From: JBFHRE01 sp041746105
GTDB lineage: Bacteria > Actinomycetota > Acidimicrobiia > Spongiisociales > ZC4RG35
DNA: 64,000 bases
Assembly: GCA_041746105.1 (NCBI GenBank)
Contig: JBGTHP010000032.1
Coordinates: 62,001 to 126,000, forward strand
Direction: 5' to 3'
How positions within the stretch are numbered: position 1 is the first letter of the stretch; each line of letters begins with the position of its first letter. The position numbers were made by a program, and so were the translations under genes. Shown here piece after piece: positions 16,213 to 24,950 of the stretch. The notes beneath the pieces are model-generated. The model saw nothing but the letters and a program-made list of their open reading frames with translations. It searched no databases and had not been told where the DNA came from.

Positions 16213-17628
16213 CTACATGGCGCGGTCGTCATCCCCCAACGCCGACAGGTGCGCAGCGGCCAAAGCCTCGAGCGTCAGCGCCACGTCCTCCTCATCGGTA
16301 GCCCAATTCGAGACCGAGATCCGAATCGCGGGTTGGCCATCCCACATCGTCCCCGTCGGATAACAGACACCGCCGTCCTGGACCGTCTTCAAGACACGGT
16401 TGGTGTGCGCCGGATCGGTCCCGTTGAAACGCACCAGCACCTGATTGGTTATCACGGGATGCAGTAGTTCTGCACGGGGCATCGACTCAACCCCCTCCCC
16501 AATCATCGTTGCCATATCACGACATCGGCGCACCATCTCGGCCACCCCTGATCGTCCCAACGCGGCCAGGGTGGCGTACACCGGAACCGCTCGCGACCTC
16601 CGGCTCATCTCGGGATTCCAGTCGATCGGGCTTCTCACCAAGGCGGGGTCGTCGACGATCAAATAGTCCGCACGCACCGTCATCGCTCGTCGATGGGCAC
16701 CGGGGTGTCGGGTGATGGCAATTCCACAGTCGTAAGGCGTGTTGAGCCACTTGTGAGCATCGGTCGCCCACGAATCGGCCATCTCCACATGTTCGAGCAG
16801 TCCAGCCACCCTGTCATCGAGACGGGCCCAAATGCCAAAGGCACCATCGACGTGGAGCCATGCCTTTCCGCTGGTGACACCGACTATGTCGGCGATCGGG
16901 TCGATGGCTCCGGTGTTGACCTCACCGGCCTGGGCACAGACGATCACCGGGCCCTCAATCTGGTCCAACTCCCTGGCCAGTGCCTGGGGATTCATGGTCG
17001 GGCCACTGCCGGCAACCGTCCGGATTCGGGCCGTTCCCAGACCGAGCATCTTGATCGCCTTGTCGATGGTGTGGTGCCTGTGTGGACCGGCAATAACGGT
17101 GACCGGAGGCGCGCCGGTGAGACCATCTGCCTCTACGTCCCAACCGACGTCGGCGAGCACCTTGCTTCTGGCCGCTGCCAGACACACGAAGTTTGCGGTC
17201 TGGGCGCCGGTGATGAAAGCGACCGACGAATCCGACGGGAGTCCAAGCAGATCGACGATCCAGTCCGCGGCTACGTGTTCGATCGCAGACACCGCCGGAG
17301 TCGACTCCGCCATCGCGGTGTTCTGATCCCATGCCGCGACCAGCCAGTCCGCAGCCAACCCAACCGGTTGGTGTCCACCGATCACCCAGCCGAAGAACCG
17401 CCCGTGATTCATGGCCATCAGACCGGGAGGGACGCTCGAAGCCAGGGTTTCGATCACTTCTGCCGGACTCTGTCCAGCCTCCGGCATCGGTCGCGAGAAC
17501 AGTTGGTACATGTCGGCGTAGGTTCGTTCTGGACCCACAGCCCTCTCCCCCAGCGAGTCGAGCCACTCGAGGGCCGCCGAATGTGCCATTTCGAGGGTTT
17601 TGCGCCAGTCGCCTGTTCTCATATCCAT
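16213..17628 (-). CDS. PLP-dependent group II decarboxylase (aromatic-L-amino-acid decarboxylase-like)
   Basis: 471 aa from the ATG at 17628 (MDMRTGDWRKTLEMAHSAALEWLDSLGERAV). The longer open frame runs back into the divergent DUF2330 gene and is rejected. Family marks: FFGWVIGGHQPVGLAADWLVAAWDQN (substrate/PLP pocket near the N-terminus), FITGAQTANFVCLAAAR, LHVDGAFGIWARLDD (Asp contacting the pyridine nitrogen) and DAHKWLNTPYDCG with the PLP-binding lysine near residue 291. The group decarboxylates tryptophan, DOPA, glutamate or similar amino acids; the specificity is not readable here. Function as a decarboxylase is likely but an aldehyde synthase variant is possible. Confidence 0.88.
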   Translation of the reverse strand: MDMRTGDWRKTLEMAHSAALEWLDSLGERAVGPERTYADMYQLFSRPMPEAGQSPAEVIETLASSVPPGLMAMNHGRFFGWVIGGHQPVGLAADWLVAAWDQNTAMAESTPAVSAIEHVAADWIVDLLGLPSDSSVAFITGAQTANFVCLAAARSKVLADVGWDVEADGLTGAPPVTVIAGPHRHHTIDKAIKMLGLGTARIRTVAGSGPTMNPQALARELDQIEGPVIVCAQAGEVNTGAIDPIADIVGVTSGKAWLHVDGAFGIWARLDDRVAGLLEHVEMADSWATDAHKWLNTPYDCGIAITRHPGAHRRAMTVRADYLIVDDPALVRSPIDWNPEMSRRSRAVPVYATLAALGRSGVAEMVRRCRDMATMIGEGVESMPRAELLHPVITNQVLVRFNGTDPAHTNRVLKTVQDGGVCYPTGTMWDGQPAIRISVSNWATDEEDVALTLEALAAAHLSALGDDDRAM

Positions 17629-17721
17629 CAAGTTAACGCCCGGGATCCATTGGGTGATCGGGTCGCAGGGAACCATGTCGGCCGGCGGCTCGTCATACCG
17701 ATGTCCGACCAAAGGAAAACA

Positions 17722-18807
17722 ATGCGCCGATTCGCCCTCATCGTCACAATCGCCGCCGGCTTGACCGTGGCAGCCGCACCGATCGCCAGCGCTTGCGGAT
17801 TCCTGGTTGCCGAGAACGGGGCAGTCCGCCTCGGCAAAACGACGACATTCGTCGCTTGGGAGGACGGGATCGAGCACTACATCACAAACTTCACCTTTGA
17901 GGGGGACGTCGAATCATTCGGCTCGATCATCCCGCTTCCGGCGATACCGACCGATGTCAGAAGGGCAGGAGACTGGACGCTGCAAAGGCTGCAGCGCGAG
18001 GTCAACCCGATAGAGCTTCGCGCCGGCGATGTGGCTCTGGCGGCGGCCTCTGAAGCGGTTGTTCTCTTCCAAACGCGGATCGATTCCCTCGACGTCGTTG
18101 TGCTCGAAGGCGGCGGCCAGGCGGTCCTGGAGTGGGTCAACGAGAATGGATTCGACCTTCCGCCCGGTCAGGCCACGGTTCACATGCTCGACTATTACGC
18201 GAGCAGATCTCCCTATTTCCTCGCAGCCAGATTTGACGCCGTGGCCGCCGCAGAAGACGGTTTTGTCTCCGGTGATGGCATACCGGTTCAGATCGTGATG
18301 CCGACGCCAAGACCCTGGGTCCCTCTCCACATCCTCCATGGCGCCAAACCGGATTCTCCCGACATCACCGCCGACATCTTTCTCCTCACACCGGAGCGAC
18401 CCGACCTGCTTCACGGCGAAGGTCTGACATTGACCCGTTCAGAGCAAGCGTCCGAACTGTTGTTGAACGATCTCCGGTCTGACGAAAACATGGACTGGGT
18501 GCCCGACTCCGCCTGGCTCAGCTATCTCGTCCTTGACACAGCCGCGGAGAACGTCACCTATGACCTCTCGGTCGGTGTGGGCGAGTCGGGCGTCTCATTC
18601 GTCGACGCCGGGTTGACCCGCTTCGAGCCCACCGTCGAGCAATTGGAACATTACGGACTCGAACAGGTCCGCTCGGATTGGGAGGTTCTGGCGGTCATCG
18701 CGGCGGCTCTCGCCGCTGGTCTGATTGGAGGCGTCATCGCCTCGAGTCGCCGCCTGACACCATCCGGGCCGTTGGTGCCTGCGGCCAAAGAGGACGCCCT
18801 CGTCTGA
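17722..18807 (+). CDS. DUF2330 domain secreted/membrane-anchored protein
   Basis: 361 aa from the ATG at 17722 (AAAGGAAAAC upstream). The signal peptide RRFALIVTIAAGLTVAAAPIASA ends just before CGFLVAENGAVRLGKTTTFVAWEDGIEHYITNFTFEG, the diagnostic opening of DUF2330. The beta-rich ectodomain carries IIPLPAIPTDV, and a single membrane helix near the C-terminus (AVIAAALAAGLIGGVIA) precedes a basic tail. DUF2330 proteins are envelope proteins of unknown role. It is divergent from the decarboxylase (93 bp) and abuts the convergent DinB-like gene with no gap. Confidence 0.87.
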   Translation: MRRFALIVTIAAGLTVAAAPIASACGFLVAENGAVRLGKTTTFVAWEDGIEHYITNFTFEGDVESFGSIIPLPAIPTDVRRAGDWTLQRLQREVNPIELRAGDVALAAASEAVVLFQTRIDSLDVVVLEGGGQAVLEWVNENGFDLPPGQATVHMLDYYASRSPYFLAARFDAVAAAEDGFVSGDGIPVQIVMPTPRPWVPLHILHGAKPDSPDITADIFLLTPERPDLLHGEGLTLTRSEQASELLLNDLRSDENMDWVPDSAWLSYLVLDTAAENVTYDLSVGVGESGVSFVDAGLTRFEPTVEQLEHYGLEQVRSDWEVLAVIAAALAAGLIGGVIASSRRLTPSGPLVPAAKEDALV

Positions 18808-19314
18808 TCATGTCCAGGGTTTGAACGGCGCCTCGTCATCGATGTTCCCCACAAATTGGGGAAGGTCGGTGTGACCGAGGGCCTGGCGCAGGCCCATGTT
18901 CTCTCCGAGGTGGAACCAATAGTGATAGATGGCTCGATGCATCAGCGAGCCTGGTTGGGCGAAGACCCCGTCGAAGTCCCGCTCCCGGAATAGGGAGTCT
19001 GTGGTGAGAGTTTCGAGGAAGTGATCACACGCCGCTATGACCTCGTCCCATATCGCCCTGATCTCGGCAAGCGGCGGTGATGCCGAGTCGCAGCCGAAGC
19101 AGAACTCGTCGACGAGACGTTGTGACAAAGGTTCCAGACCCTGCATCCGGATCAGCCAGTAACGCTGTTCCTGCCAGGCGAGATGACCGACGCTCCAAGA
19201 AATGGGATTTGCAGGTCCGACACGCCGGACTGCGTCCTCATCACGGATGCCATCGAGACCGCGCCAGAACTCGGAGCGTGCAAATCGGAGTTGCTCGACC
19301 AGTGGATGTGGCAT
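18808..19314 (-). CDS. DinB-like four-helix protein
   Basis: A 168-aa DinB/YfiT-fold protein. It shows the typical start (EQLRFARSEFWRGLDGIRDED), NPISWSVGHLAWQEQRYW with a first metal-ligand histidine, and YHYWFHLGENMGLRQALGH with the second histidine pair. The family are metal-binding helical bundles, some acting as thiol (bacillithiol/mycothiol) transferases. The stop is immediately adjacent to the DUF2330 stop on the other strand. Substrate unknown. Confidence 0.85.
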   Translation of the reverse strand: MPHPLVEQLRFARSEFWRGLDGIRDEDAVRRVGPANPISWSVGHLAWQEQRYWLIRMQGLEPLSQRLVDEFCFGCDSASPPLAEIRAIWDEVIAACDHFLETLTTDSLFRERDFDGVFAQPGSLMHRAIYHYWFHLGENMGLRQALGHTDLPQFVGNIDDEAPFKPWT

Positions 19315-19359
19315 CCATCAATTCTATAGACAGGCGAGACCGACCCTCCAACCATCGCC

Positions 19360-19914
19360 TCAGGCCGAGGGCGTGTTGCGAGTTTCCAACCGTGCCACGA
19401 TCTTGGCGAGGGTGTTGACGTTGCGAGCTGTTCCCCGACACCCGAGATTCTTGACGACCAAAGGCAAAGTGAGCTTCGAACGGGCTGCGCCGTCGACATA
19501 GTCGACAAACAGATCGCGTTCGCCCTTAGCCACCCGTTCTGGACCAGTGTGGGCCGACGTCAGCGCAGCCCAGCCCTCCGCCGAGATCTCTGACTCCATC
19601 AGAAAGGAATGGACAAATTTGGGATCCGAACCAGAAACTCGGAAAGGGTTCTGTTCGTAGGCGGCCCGTATCTGGGCGAGATCGCGAACGATGGCATAGG
19701 ACTTGAACCCGAATTCGGAAGCCATGTGATCGGAAAGCCGGCGCTGTAGAACGTCGTTACTCGTCTCCTCATGCGAAAACAGGAGGTTGCCGCTGGCGAG
19801 GAGGGTCTCGACATCTCCGATGCCGAGACTCGCGAACGAAAGCCGTAGGTCCCCCATCTGGACCCGGTTGCCTCCAACGTTGAGGCTGCTGAAAAGGGCC
19901 ACGTAATCGGGCAC
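19360..19914 (-). CDS. DUF1697 domain protein
   Basis: A 184-aa protein of the DUF1697 family: it opens YVALFSSLNVGGNRVQMGDLR and continues with ASLGIGDVETLLASGNLLF, the two signature segments. The C-terminus LTLPLVVKNLGCRGTARNVNTLAKIVARL is also characteristic (usually TxRNWNTVxKL; here ARNVNTL, with Trp replaced). Role unknown. It follows idi by 2 bp, so it is the last gene of the globin-idi operon. Confidence 0.87.
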   Translation of the reverse strand: MPDYVALFSSLNVGGNRVQMGDLRLSFASLGIGDVETLLASGNLLFSHEETSNDVLQRRLSDHMASEFGFKSYAIVRDLAQIRAAYEQNPFRVSGSDPKFVHSFLMESEISAEGWAALTSAHTGPERVAKGERDLFVDYVDGAARSKLTLPLVVKNLGCRGTARNVNTLAKIVARLETRNTPSA

Positions 19915-19916
19915 GC

Positions 19917-20417
19917 CTAGCCCAACAGCCGAGGGAAAGCGTCAACGGCCAGCGGCACCCATGGCGCCACCGGTGCCATCGTCTCCACCTCGTGAGGGCT
20001 CACCCACGCCCAGTCACCCACCTCATCTGGGTCCGGAGACGGATCATCGTCCGAGCGAGCAACGAACACGTGGTCGTACTCCCATTCCACCAGGCCGCTA
20101 ACCGGATCTTCCGCTCGGTAGATGAACGCCCCCAACTCGAGGACCGGCAGATCGAGGCCCATCTCGTGTTCGAGCCGGAGCCGCGCCTCCTCGACGAGCA
20201 GATAACCCGGTCGGGGATGCGAGCAACACGTGTTGGCCCAGACACCGCCAAAGTGATATTTGTCGGCAGCTCTGCGTTGCATCAACAGCCTGCCGAGACG
20301 ATCGGTCACAAACACGGAAAACGCCCTGTGCAAAAGGCCAGGAGCCTGGTGGGCAGTCAGTTTCTCGATAGCGCCGAGTGCGGAGCCACGTTCGTCCACC
20401 ATCTCTACTTCGATCAT
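19917..20417 (-). CDS. idi: Isopentenyl-diphosphate delta-isomerase, type I
   Basis: A 166-aa Nudix-fold enzyme interconverting IPP and DMAPP in isoprenoid synthesis. Visible features are HRAFSVFVTDRLGRLLMQRRAADKYHFGGVWANTCCSHPRPG (metal ligands, with the catalytic cysteine in NTCCSHP), a Nudix-like helix EEARLRLEHEMGL, and WEYDHVF containing the catalytic glutamate. Length fits the family (about 180 aa). The ATG overlaps the globin stop by 4 bp and the DUF1697 gene follows at once, so all three are co-transcribed. Confidence 0.95.
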   Translation of the reverse strand: MIEVEMVDERGSALGAIEKLTAHQAPGLLHRAFSVFVTDRLGRLLMQRRAADKYHFGGVWANTCCSHPRPGYLLVEEARLRLEHEMGLDLPVLELGAFIYRAEDPVSGLVEWEYDHVFVARSDDDPSPDPDEVGDWAWVSPHEVETMAPVAPWVPLAVDAFPRLLG

Positions 20418-20812
20418 GGGGCTTCATCCTGGTTTATGAGGTGCTTGGCAAGGGACCCAAGCCTGTCCTCGAGAAAGGCGCCGAGGGCATCCCCCACCGC
20501 GAGCCGATCCAGGGCGATCTTCATGCAGCGTGTCCATTCGGCCGCCTCAGCCGGTCCTATCACAAAGCGGGAATGACGCATTCTCAATTGGGGGTGACCA
20601 TGGCGCTCCATGTAGAGCTGGGGTCCGCCTAGCCACCCGCTCATGAAGTCGGCGAACTTTTTTCGAGTGGACTCGATGTCCACTGGAAGCATCGCACGGA
20701 GGGTCGGGCTATCGGCCTCGACAACGTCGTAGAAGGTATTCGCAAGGGCACTCGACCGGTCCGCTCCGCCCAACTGCTCGTACGGTGTCTCGGCATCACC
20801 CCACGGTTTCAT
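20414..20812 (-). CDS. Group II truncated haemoglobin
   Basis: 132 aa from the ATG at 20812. The longer open frame is rejected because it overlaps the upstream DinB-like gene and is not protein-like. The fold is recognisable: YEQLGGADRSSALANTFYDVVEADSP (helices A-B), LGGPQLYMERHGHPQLRMRHSRFVIG with the proximal histidine in RMRHSRF, and EWTRCMKIALDRL (helix G with the group II tryptophan). Such globins bind O2, NO or other small ligands. Translational coupling with idi (ATGA) is unusual. Confidence 0.88.
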   Translation of the reverse strand: MKPWGDAETPYEQLGGADRSSALANTFYDVVEADSPTLRAMLPVDIESTRKKFADFMSGWLGGPQLYMERHGHPQLRMRHSRFVIGPAEAAEWTRCMKIALDRLAVGDALGAFLEDRLGSLAKHLINQDEAP

Positions 20813-20874
20813 GAAGCCCAGTCTCCCATGTCGGCGGAGGAACCACTGCCGGCTCCCGCGAAAGTGTGCCTCGC

Positions 20875-21354
20875 TCAGGCCGGATGGATCTCTTCCAACT
20901 GTGTGGCGTGTTCTTCCAGATGACCAACCAGGAAACGCTGCATCATCGCCTCCATGTCCATCGGACCTATCTTCGCATGCAGACCAACCGAATCCAGACC
21001 CCTGTCGGACAGCCCCGAAATGAAGTCTCTGAGTCGCCCGAGATCGGATTGGAGCGCTTGCCACGAGACCTCGGGAGGTGTGGTCTTGCCTGCCTCGAGA
21101 GAATCCGCTTTGCGCGAGTCACCAGGTTGGCGACCGAACGGAATTGGATCGCCTTGATATCGATCGATGACGGTCTGAACCTGTGGAACCCAAAAATCGA
21201 CGAACTCGCTCAGATGACCCCAGACCTGACCTCCCTCCCACCGCTCACCGGAAGCCGGATCGGCCGAGGTCAAGCCATCAATCGGACGTGCCAGCCGCTC
21301 CAGTCGCTTCTCGACCGCGTCGACTCGGTCCAGCCACATACTGATCTGGCTCAT
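20875..21354 (-). CDS. DinB superfamily-like helical protein
   Basis: A 159-aa, mostly helical protein. The pattern MWLDRVDAVEKRLERLARPIDGLT, then WEGGQVWGHLSEFVDFWVPQV (first histidine) and FLVGHLEEHATQLEEI (GHxxEHxxQ at the C-terminus) matches the metal-binding histidine layout of DinB-type bundles. It lies 62 bp upstream of the globin gene on the same strand and probably heads the globin-idi-DUF1697 operon. Function unknown. Confidence 0.75.
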   Translation of the reverse strand: MSQISMWLDRVDAVEKRLERLARPIDGLTSADPASGERWEGGQVWGHLSEFVDFWVPQVQTVIDRYQGDPIPFGRQPGDSRKADSLEAGKTTPPEVSWQALQSDLGRLRDFISGLSDRGLDSVGLHAKIGPMDMEAMMQRFLVGHLEEHATQLEEIHPA

Positions 21355-21386
21355 CTACCCTCCCATCGCTCCGTCCGAAGGCTCGC

Positions 21387-21428
21387 GCACGGATCTGTGC
21401 GGCCGAGGGCCAGCCAACAGATCCGTGC
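21387..21428. terminator. 12-bp perfect inverted repeat, probable terminator of the sensor kinase gene
   Basis: GCACGGATCTGT (21387-21398) and ACAGATCCGTGC (21417-21428) are perfect complements around an 18-nt loop that itself can pair GGCC with GGCC-like bases. It lies about 160 bp after the kinase stop (21586, minus strand) and 33 bp before the next minus-strand gene, so it may also act as an operator. The rest of 21355-21585 shows no gene. Confidence 0.5.
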
Positions 21429-21585
21429 ACCGTAGCCAGGCGGCACTGCGACCTTGACTTTGGGCAGAGCGTACTCCCAGCGGTTCCGACACGTTGTTCG
21501 GCCGCTAGCCGGGGATGGCACACCACGAGTTGGGAAGTAATTTTCGGCCCGAGCGCACGCGAGCCTGAACCGTGGTGGAACGAGC

Positions 21586-23262
21586 TCAGTCGCGGGGAGC
21601 GGTCTGGAAGACAGAGTCACGATTCAAAGGGGCGCGTAACTCGTCGCGACCGGATTTGACTGCGGGAATCGTGAGTTTGAATACTGCTTCGCCGTCATGG
21701 AAATAGACGAGGTCCCCGTCCATCAGACGCGCCAGACGCCGGGCGACGGCCAGCCCCAGACCCACGGAGGCGGTCAGCCCAGGTCGATCATGAGCAGTCT
21801 CGTATGGCGAGAAGATTCGCTCGTGGTCGAAGTCAGACAGAGGCTGTCCTGAATCTCTCACCTCGAGCCACAGACTCTCACCGGTCCGTCCCAGGACTGC
21901 TCGCCTGGCCTCACCACCATGCTCCACTGCGTTCATGAACATGTTTCGCACCAGATGGCGCAAACGGCCAGGATCGGCGATCGCCGACCACCCCGATATA
22001 CCACCTTCGATTTCGATCCCTGCGACCTCCCTCGCGACATCTACGACAATCGTCCTCAGATCTACCGCCGAGGATTTGACCGTGAGCACTCCTCCTTCGG
22101 TTCGGGCCGTCACGAGCAGGTCCTCGATGACCCATGCGACCTGTGCGGACTCCTCGGTAATGAATTCGAGCATCTCGCGTCTTTCGTCGTCGCTCACATC
22201 TCGCTCTGAGATGAGGATTTGGGAGAACCCGAGAATTGCCGCCAGCGGCGTTCGCAACTCGTGCGATACCGCAGCTATGAATCGGTCCTTGGATCGAGCC
22301 GATTGTTCGAGGTCTTCTCGCGCCGACTCTGCCGCGGTCACGTCCGTCATGCTCAACATCACTCGACGCCCGATTGGCACCGTAGATCCATCCAGGTAAC
22401 GGATGCCGCCGTCGGAGGTTCTCTGTTTGTGGCGCGCCGAGTAGGCCTCCCCCCGATAGATGGCCGCAACCTCGCCGGGCCAAGTCGACTCTGCCAGCGG
22501 GCCATACGACGTGATTTGAACCGGACCCAACATCTCCTCTGGCAAGCGCTCGAAAATTTTCGCCGCCAACTCGTTGGCAGCGACCACTCGCGCCGCGGTG
22601 ATGACTTCGGTCAACAGTTCGGGATCGGCAGTGAGCCGGTCGACCACGTCCTCGCCCGGATTGATTCTCTGGCCGAGAATGGCGATGGCCTCCGTCCAAT
22701 CCTCTTCGATCAGCCCAACCGGGGCCTGTCGGAACAGATCGGCGTATCTCTGAGCGGCGGCACCGACGGTGCCCACCGAATAAAAGACGATCATGCTGCC
22801 GAGGATGAAAGCCATTGCCATACCCGATCCGGCGATGATCGGGTCGACACCGAAGCGGGGCCACCACCAAAACACGATGGGGATGACCGCTAGCCCAAAC
22901 GTCAAAAACCGCCAGTCGAACGGCGCCACCACCAGCGCAGAAGCAACGAGAAGAACGGTCAAACCCGCAAGCCCGGCGGCGACCGTGTCCGACGAAAAAG
23001 CCCACCGTCCCATGACCACGAGTACCAAAGCCGAGCCGAGCAGGGCGTGGAGCGGATTGGGGTGTTCCCGTAGATACTGGATCGCAAACACGATCAGGAC
23101 GAGCGTGGATAACAACAAGTCCAGGATGACGGGCCTGCCGAGCCATACCGCGATTGCCGTGAAGGCGAACCCGGCCGACGCAAGCAGCAGGCCCCACCGG
23201 ACGATCGTCCGATGCGGGGCAAGACTGTTCAATCCGATGCCCGCCGTCGCGCTCGCAGCCAT
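21586..23262 (-). CDS. Membrane PAS-type sensor histidine kinase
   Basis: 558 aa from the ATG at 23262 (AGGAG 4 bp upstream, better than the upstream start at 23289). About six membrane helices fill residues 20-180. A PAS-like sensor region (~185-320; APVGLIEEDW, GGIRYLDGSTVPIGRRVMLSMTDVT) follows. HisKA is at ~335-400 with the phospho-accepting histidine in VSHELRTPLAAILGFSQ. HATPase_c is at ~440-545 with MFMNAVEHGGEA (N box), a degenerate G1 (VRDSGQPL) and a clear G2 (SVGLGLAVARRLARLMDGDL). No response regulator gene is adjacent. It is a paralogue of the broken kinase at 40.5-42.5 kb. Confidence 0.88.
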   Translation of the reverse strand: MAASATAGIGLNSLAPHRTIVRWGLLLASAGFAFTAIAVWLGRPVILDLLLSTLVLIVFAIQYLREHPNPLHALLGSALVLVVMGRWAFSSDTVAAGLAGLTVLLVASALVVAPFDWRFLTFGLAVIPIVFWWWPRFGVDPIIAGSGMAMAFILGSMIVFYSVGTVGAAAQRYADLFRQAPVGLIEEDWTEAIAILGQRINPGEDVVDRLTADPELLTEVITAARVVAANELAAKIFERLPEEMLGPVQITSYGPLAESTWPGEVAAIYRGEAYSARHKQRTSDGGIRYLDGSTVPIGRRVMLSMTDVTAAESAREDLEQSARSKDRFIAAVSHELRTPLAAILGFSQILISERDVSDDERREMLEFITEESAQVAWVIEDLLVTARTEGGVLTVKSSAVDLRTIVVDVAREVAGIEIEGGISGWSAIADPGRLRHLVRNMFMNAVEHGGEARRAVLGRTGESLWLEVRDSGQPLSDFDHERIFSPYETAHDRPGLTASVGLGLAVARRLARLMDGDLVYFHDGEAVFKLTIPAVKSGRDELRAPLNRDSVFQTAPRD

Positions 23263-23345
23263 GTGTCTCCTGTCGGCAGCTCGCACCACCTATCAAACGC
23301 GACACCCCCTTCTAGGCATCGCCGGTCCGAATTCATTGTGCCACC

Positions 23346-23999
23346 ATGCCTGGCGCGCACCCAACCATTCGAAAGGCCGGCGTGTTGGCGGATCAAGAGT
23401 TGATTTATGTGGGCGACCCCATGTGCTCGTGGTGCTGGGGTTTCGCCCCGGAGCTGGACGAGGTCCAGGAGGCCGTTCCTGCGCTCCCGCTACGAATTGT
23501 TTTGGGCGGATTGCGGCCAGGACCCGCAGCTGAACCAATGAGTGAGCAGCTTGGCCAAACCCTCCGTCATCACTGGGAGCAGGTTGCTTCGCACACGGGC
23601 CAACTCTTCGACACCGCTTTGCTCGAACGACTGGATTGGACCTACGACACCGAGCCGGCGTGCCGGGCTGTCGTGACGGTGCGCGAGATCGACCCGGCTC
23701 GTACTTTCGACGTCTTCAAAGCCATCCAATCGGCTTTCTACACCAAGGGCATCATCCCCGACGCCGAAACGATCCCTGAGCTGGTCACGCCCCTGGGGAT
23801 AGATCATGACGAATTCATTGCTGCGTTTTTGAGTGAGCACGCGGTCCAAGCAACCTGGGCCGATTTTCGCTTGGCGCGGTCATGGGGAATCAACGGTTTT
23901 CCCTCTCTGCTGTACCGCGTCGGAGAAAGGGCCGAGATCCTGACCCGGGGGTACATGAATCGCCGGGATCTGGTCCCGCTGGTCAGATCCAAGATTTGA
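23346..23999 (+). CDS. DsbA family (FrnE-like) thiol oxidoreductase
   Basis: A 217-aa thioredoxin-fold protein with an all-helical insertion, as in DsbA/FrnE. The active site is CSWC in GDPMCSWCWGFAP. The cis-proline loop is NGFPSLLYRVG near the C-terminus. No signal peptide is visible, so it probably acts in the cytoplasm, like FrnE-type disulfide isomerases. The start is uncertain: GTG 23382 has AAAGG 5 bp upstream and gives the usual short N-terminus before LIYVGDPMCSWCW. It is divergent from the sensor kinase gene. Confidence 0.87.
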   Translation: MPGAHPTIRKAGVLADQELIYVGDPMCSWCWGFAPELDEVQEAVPALPLRIVLGGLRPGPAAEPMSEQLGQTLRHHWEQVASHTGQLFDTALLERLDWTYDTEPACRAVVTVREIDPARTFDVFKAIQSAFYTKGIIPDAETIPELVTPLGIDHDEFIAAFLSEHAVQATWADFRLARSWGINGFPSLLYRVGERAEILTRGYMNRRDLVPLVRSKI

Positions 24000-24063
24000 T
24001 TCGCGAAAACTTTGGACAAAACCACTTGCGAACAGGTGTTCGACGAACGTAAGTTCGAGTTCG

Positions 24064-24798
24064 ATGGAGGCAGCAGGACCAATCGAAGCGGTTGAAACCT
24101 ACCGACAGCGTTACGGCCACACCCTGGAGATCGCAGGTTGGGACGGAATGCTCGCGGGAATCCGGCGTCGGGAAGTCAAGGTTGTCAATGCACGCCGACT
24201 GATCGACGAGCAACTGCGTGTGATCGAAGAGCTCAACGGTGAACTCCGTCGACTGCAACAGGCGATGGTTTTCGCCGCCGAGACCGTGGTGGCGGCCGCT
24301 CGCCAACGGCACGGCGAGGGTTGGTCTCCGCAGCCGGTGATGGGGTATCGGCTTTGGTCGGTGAGGCCATCCGGGCTGTTTGGCGTCCGCACCCGCTGGG
24401 AGAGCCCCACGTTGGTGGCCGAGTGCGAAAAGGGCGAAATCGAAGTGCCTCACAGCGATGGTCGCTGCGGGCGGCTCGGTTGTGGGATCTATGCGGCAAA
24501 GTCGCTCGACACCCTTCTCGCATCACCCCTCGCAGAAGACATGGTTGACGTGGCAATCGGCGCTGTCGCCCTCGAGGGAAAGGTGATCGAGCACGAAACC
24601 GGATACAGGGCCCAGAGCGCGTCGGTAGTGAATCTGGTTGCCGAGTACGGAGGGGCGCTTCTCGCAACCCGAGACAAACACGACATCAACCTCGTCTTTG
24701 CCAGTCCCGAGCACATCAAGAACCACGGTTCACCGAGCGGCCGCCCGTTGGACCACAAACGAGTCGACGAACTCATAGGAGCAATGTCATGGACATAG
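24064..24798 (+). CDS. Hypothetical protein with actinobacterial Cys/His GCGIYA domain
   Basis: 244 aa. The N-terminal ~75 residues are basic and helical (VKVVNARRLIDEQLRVIEELNGELRRLQQ), probably a short coiled coil. From ~90 a domain reads GYRLWSVRPSGLFGV, TLVAECEKGE, then HSDGRCGRLGCGIYAAKSLD and GKVIEHETGYRAQSASV. I recall this layout (WRV, AxC, HxxPxxxCxCGIYA, WGxVVEHxxGYRA) from uncharacterised actinobacterial and actinophage proteins. The cysteines could bind a metal. A separate short ORF starts within its last codons. No function is assigned. Confidence 0.75.
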   Translation: MEAAGPIEAVETYRQRYGHTLEIAGWDGMLAGIRRREVKVVNARRLIDEQLRVIEELNGELRRLQQAMVFAAETVVAAARQRHGEGWSPQPVMGYRLWSVRPSGLFGVRTRWESPTLVAECEKGEIEVPHSDGRCGRLGCGIYAAKSLDTLLASPLAEDMVDVAIGAVALEGKVIEHETGYRAQSASVVNLVAEYGGALLATRDKHDINLVFASPEHIKNHGSPSGRPLDHKRVDELIGAMSWT

Positions 24799-24950
24799 GA
24801 GCACAGCAACGAGTCATCATTGTCGAGCTAGAGCCGGTCGAACTACCCGTTCTACTCTTCGACGAGGGTAACCCAATGGCGGAGTCGGACCGGGTCGGCC
24901 TTGACGTCATCCATGATGTCGAGGATCGCGTCGCAGGTGATCCCATGTGA
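24789..24950 (+). CDS. Possible small acidic protein, 53 aa
   Basis: The ATG at 24789 overlaps the end of the preceding gene by 10 bp and has AGGAG 7 bp upstream, an excellent ribosome site. It reads MDIGAQQRVIIVELEPVELPV and stays acidic to the TGA at 24950. Its second half is antisense to the minus-strand ORF at 24852-25103, so at most one of them may be real over that stretch. Confidence 0.35.
   Translation: MDIGAQQRVIIVELEPVELPVLLFDEGNPMAESDRVGLDVIHDVEDRVAGDPM

Noticed and set aside
16693..17721. Long plus-strand extension upstream of the DUF2330 start
   Set aside because: It is antisense to the decarboxylase gene and not protein-like; the signal peptide starts at 17722.
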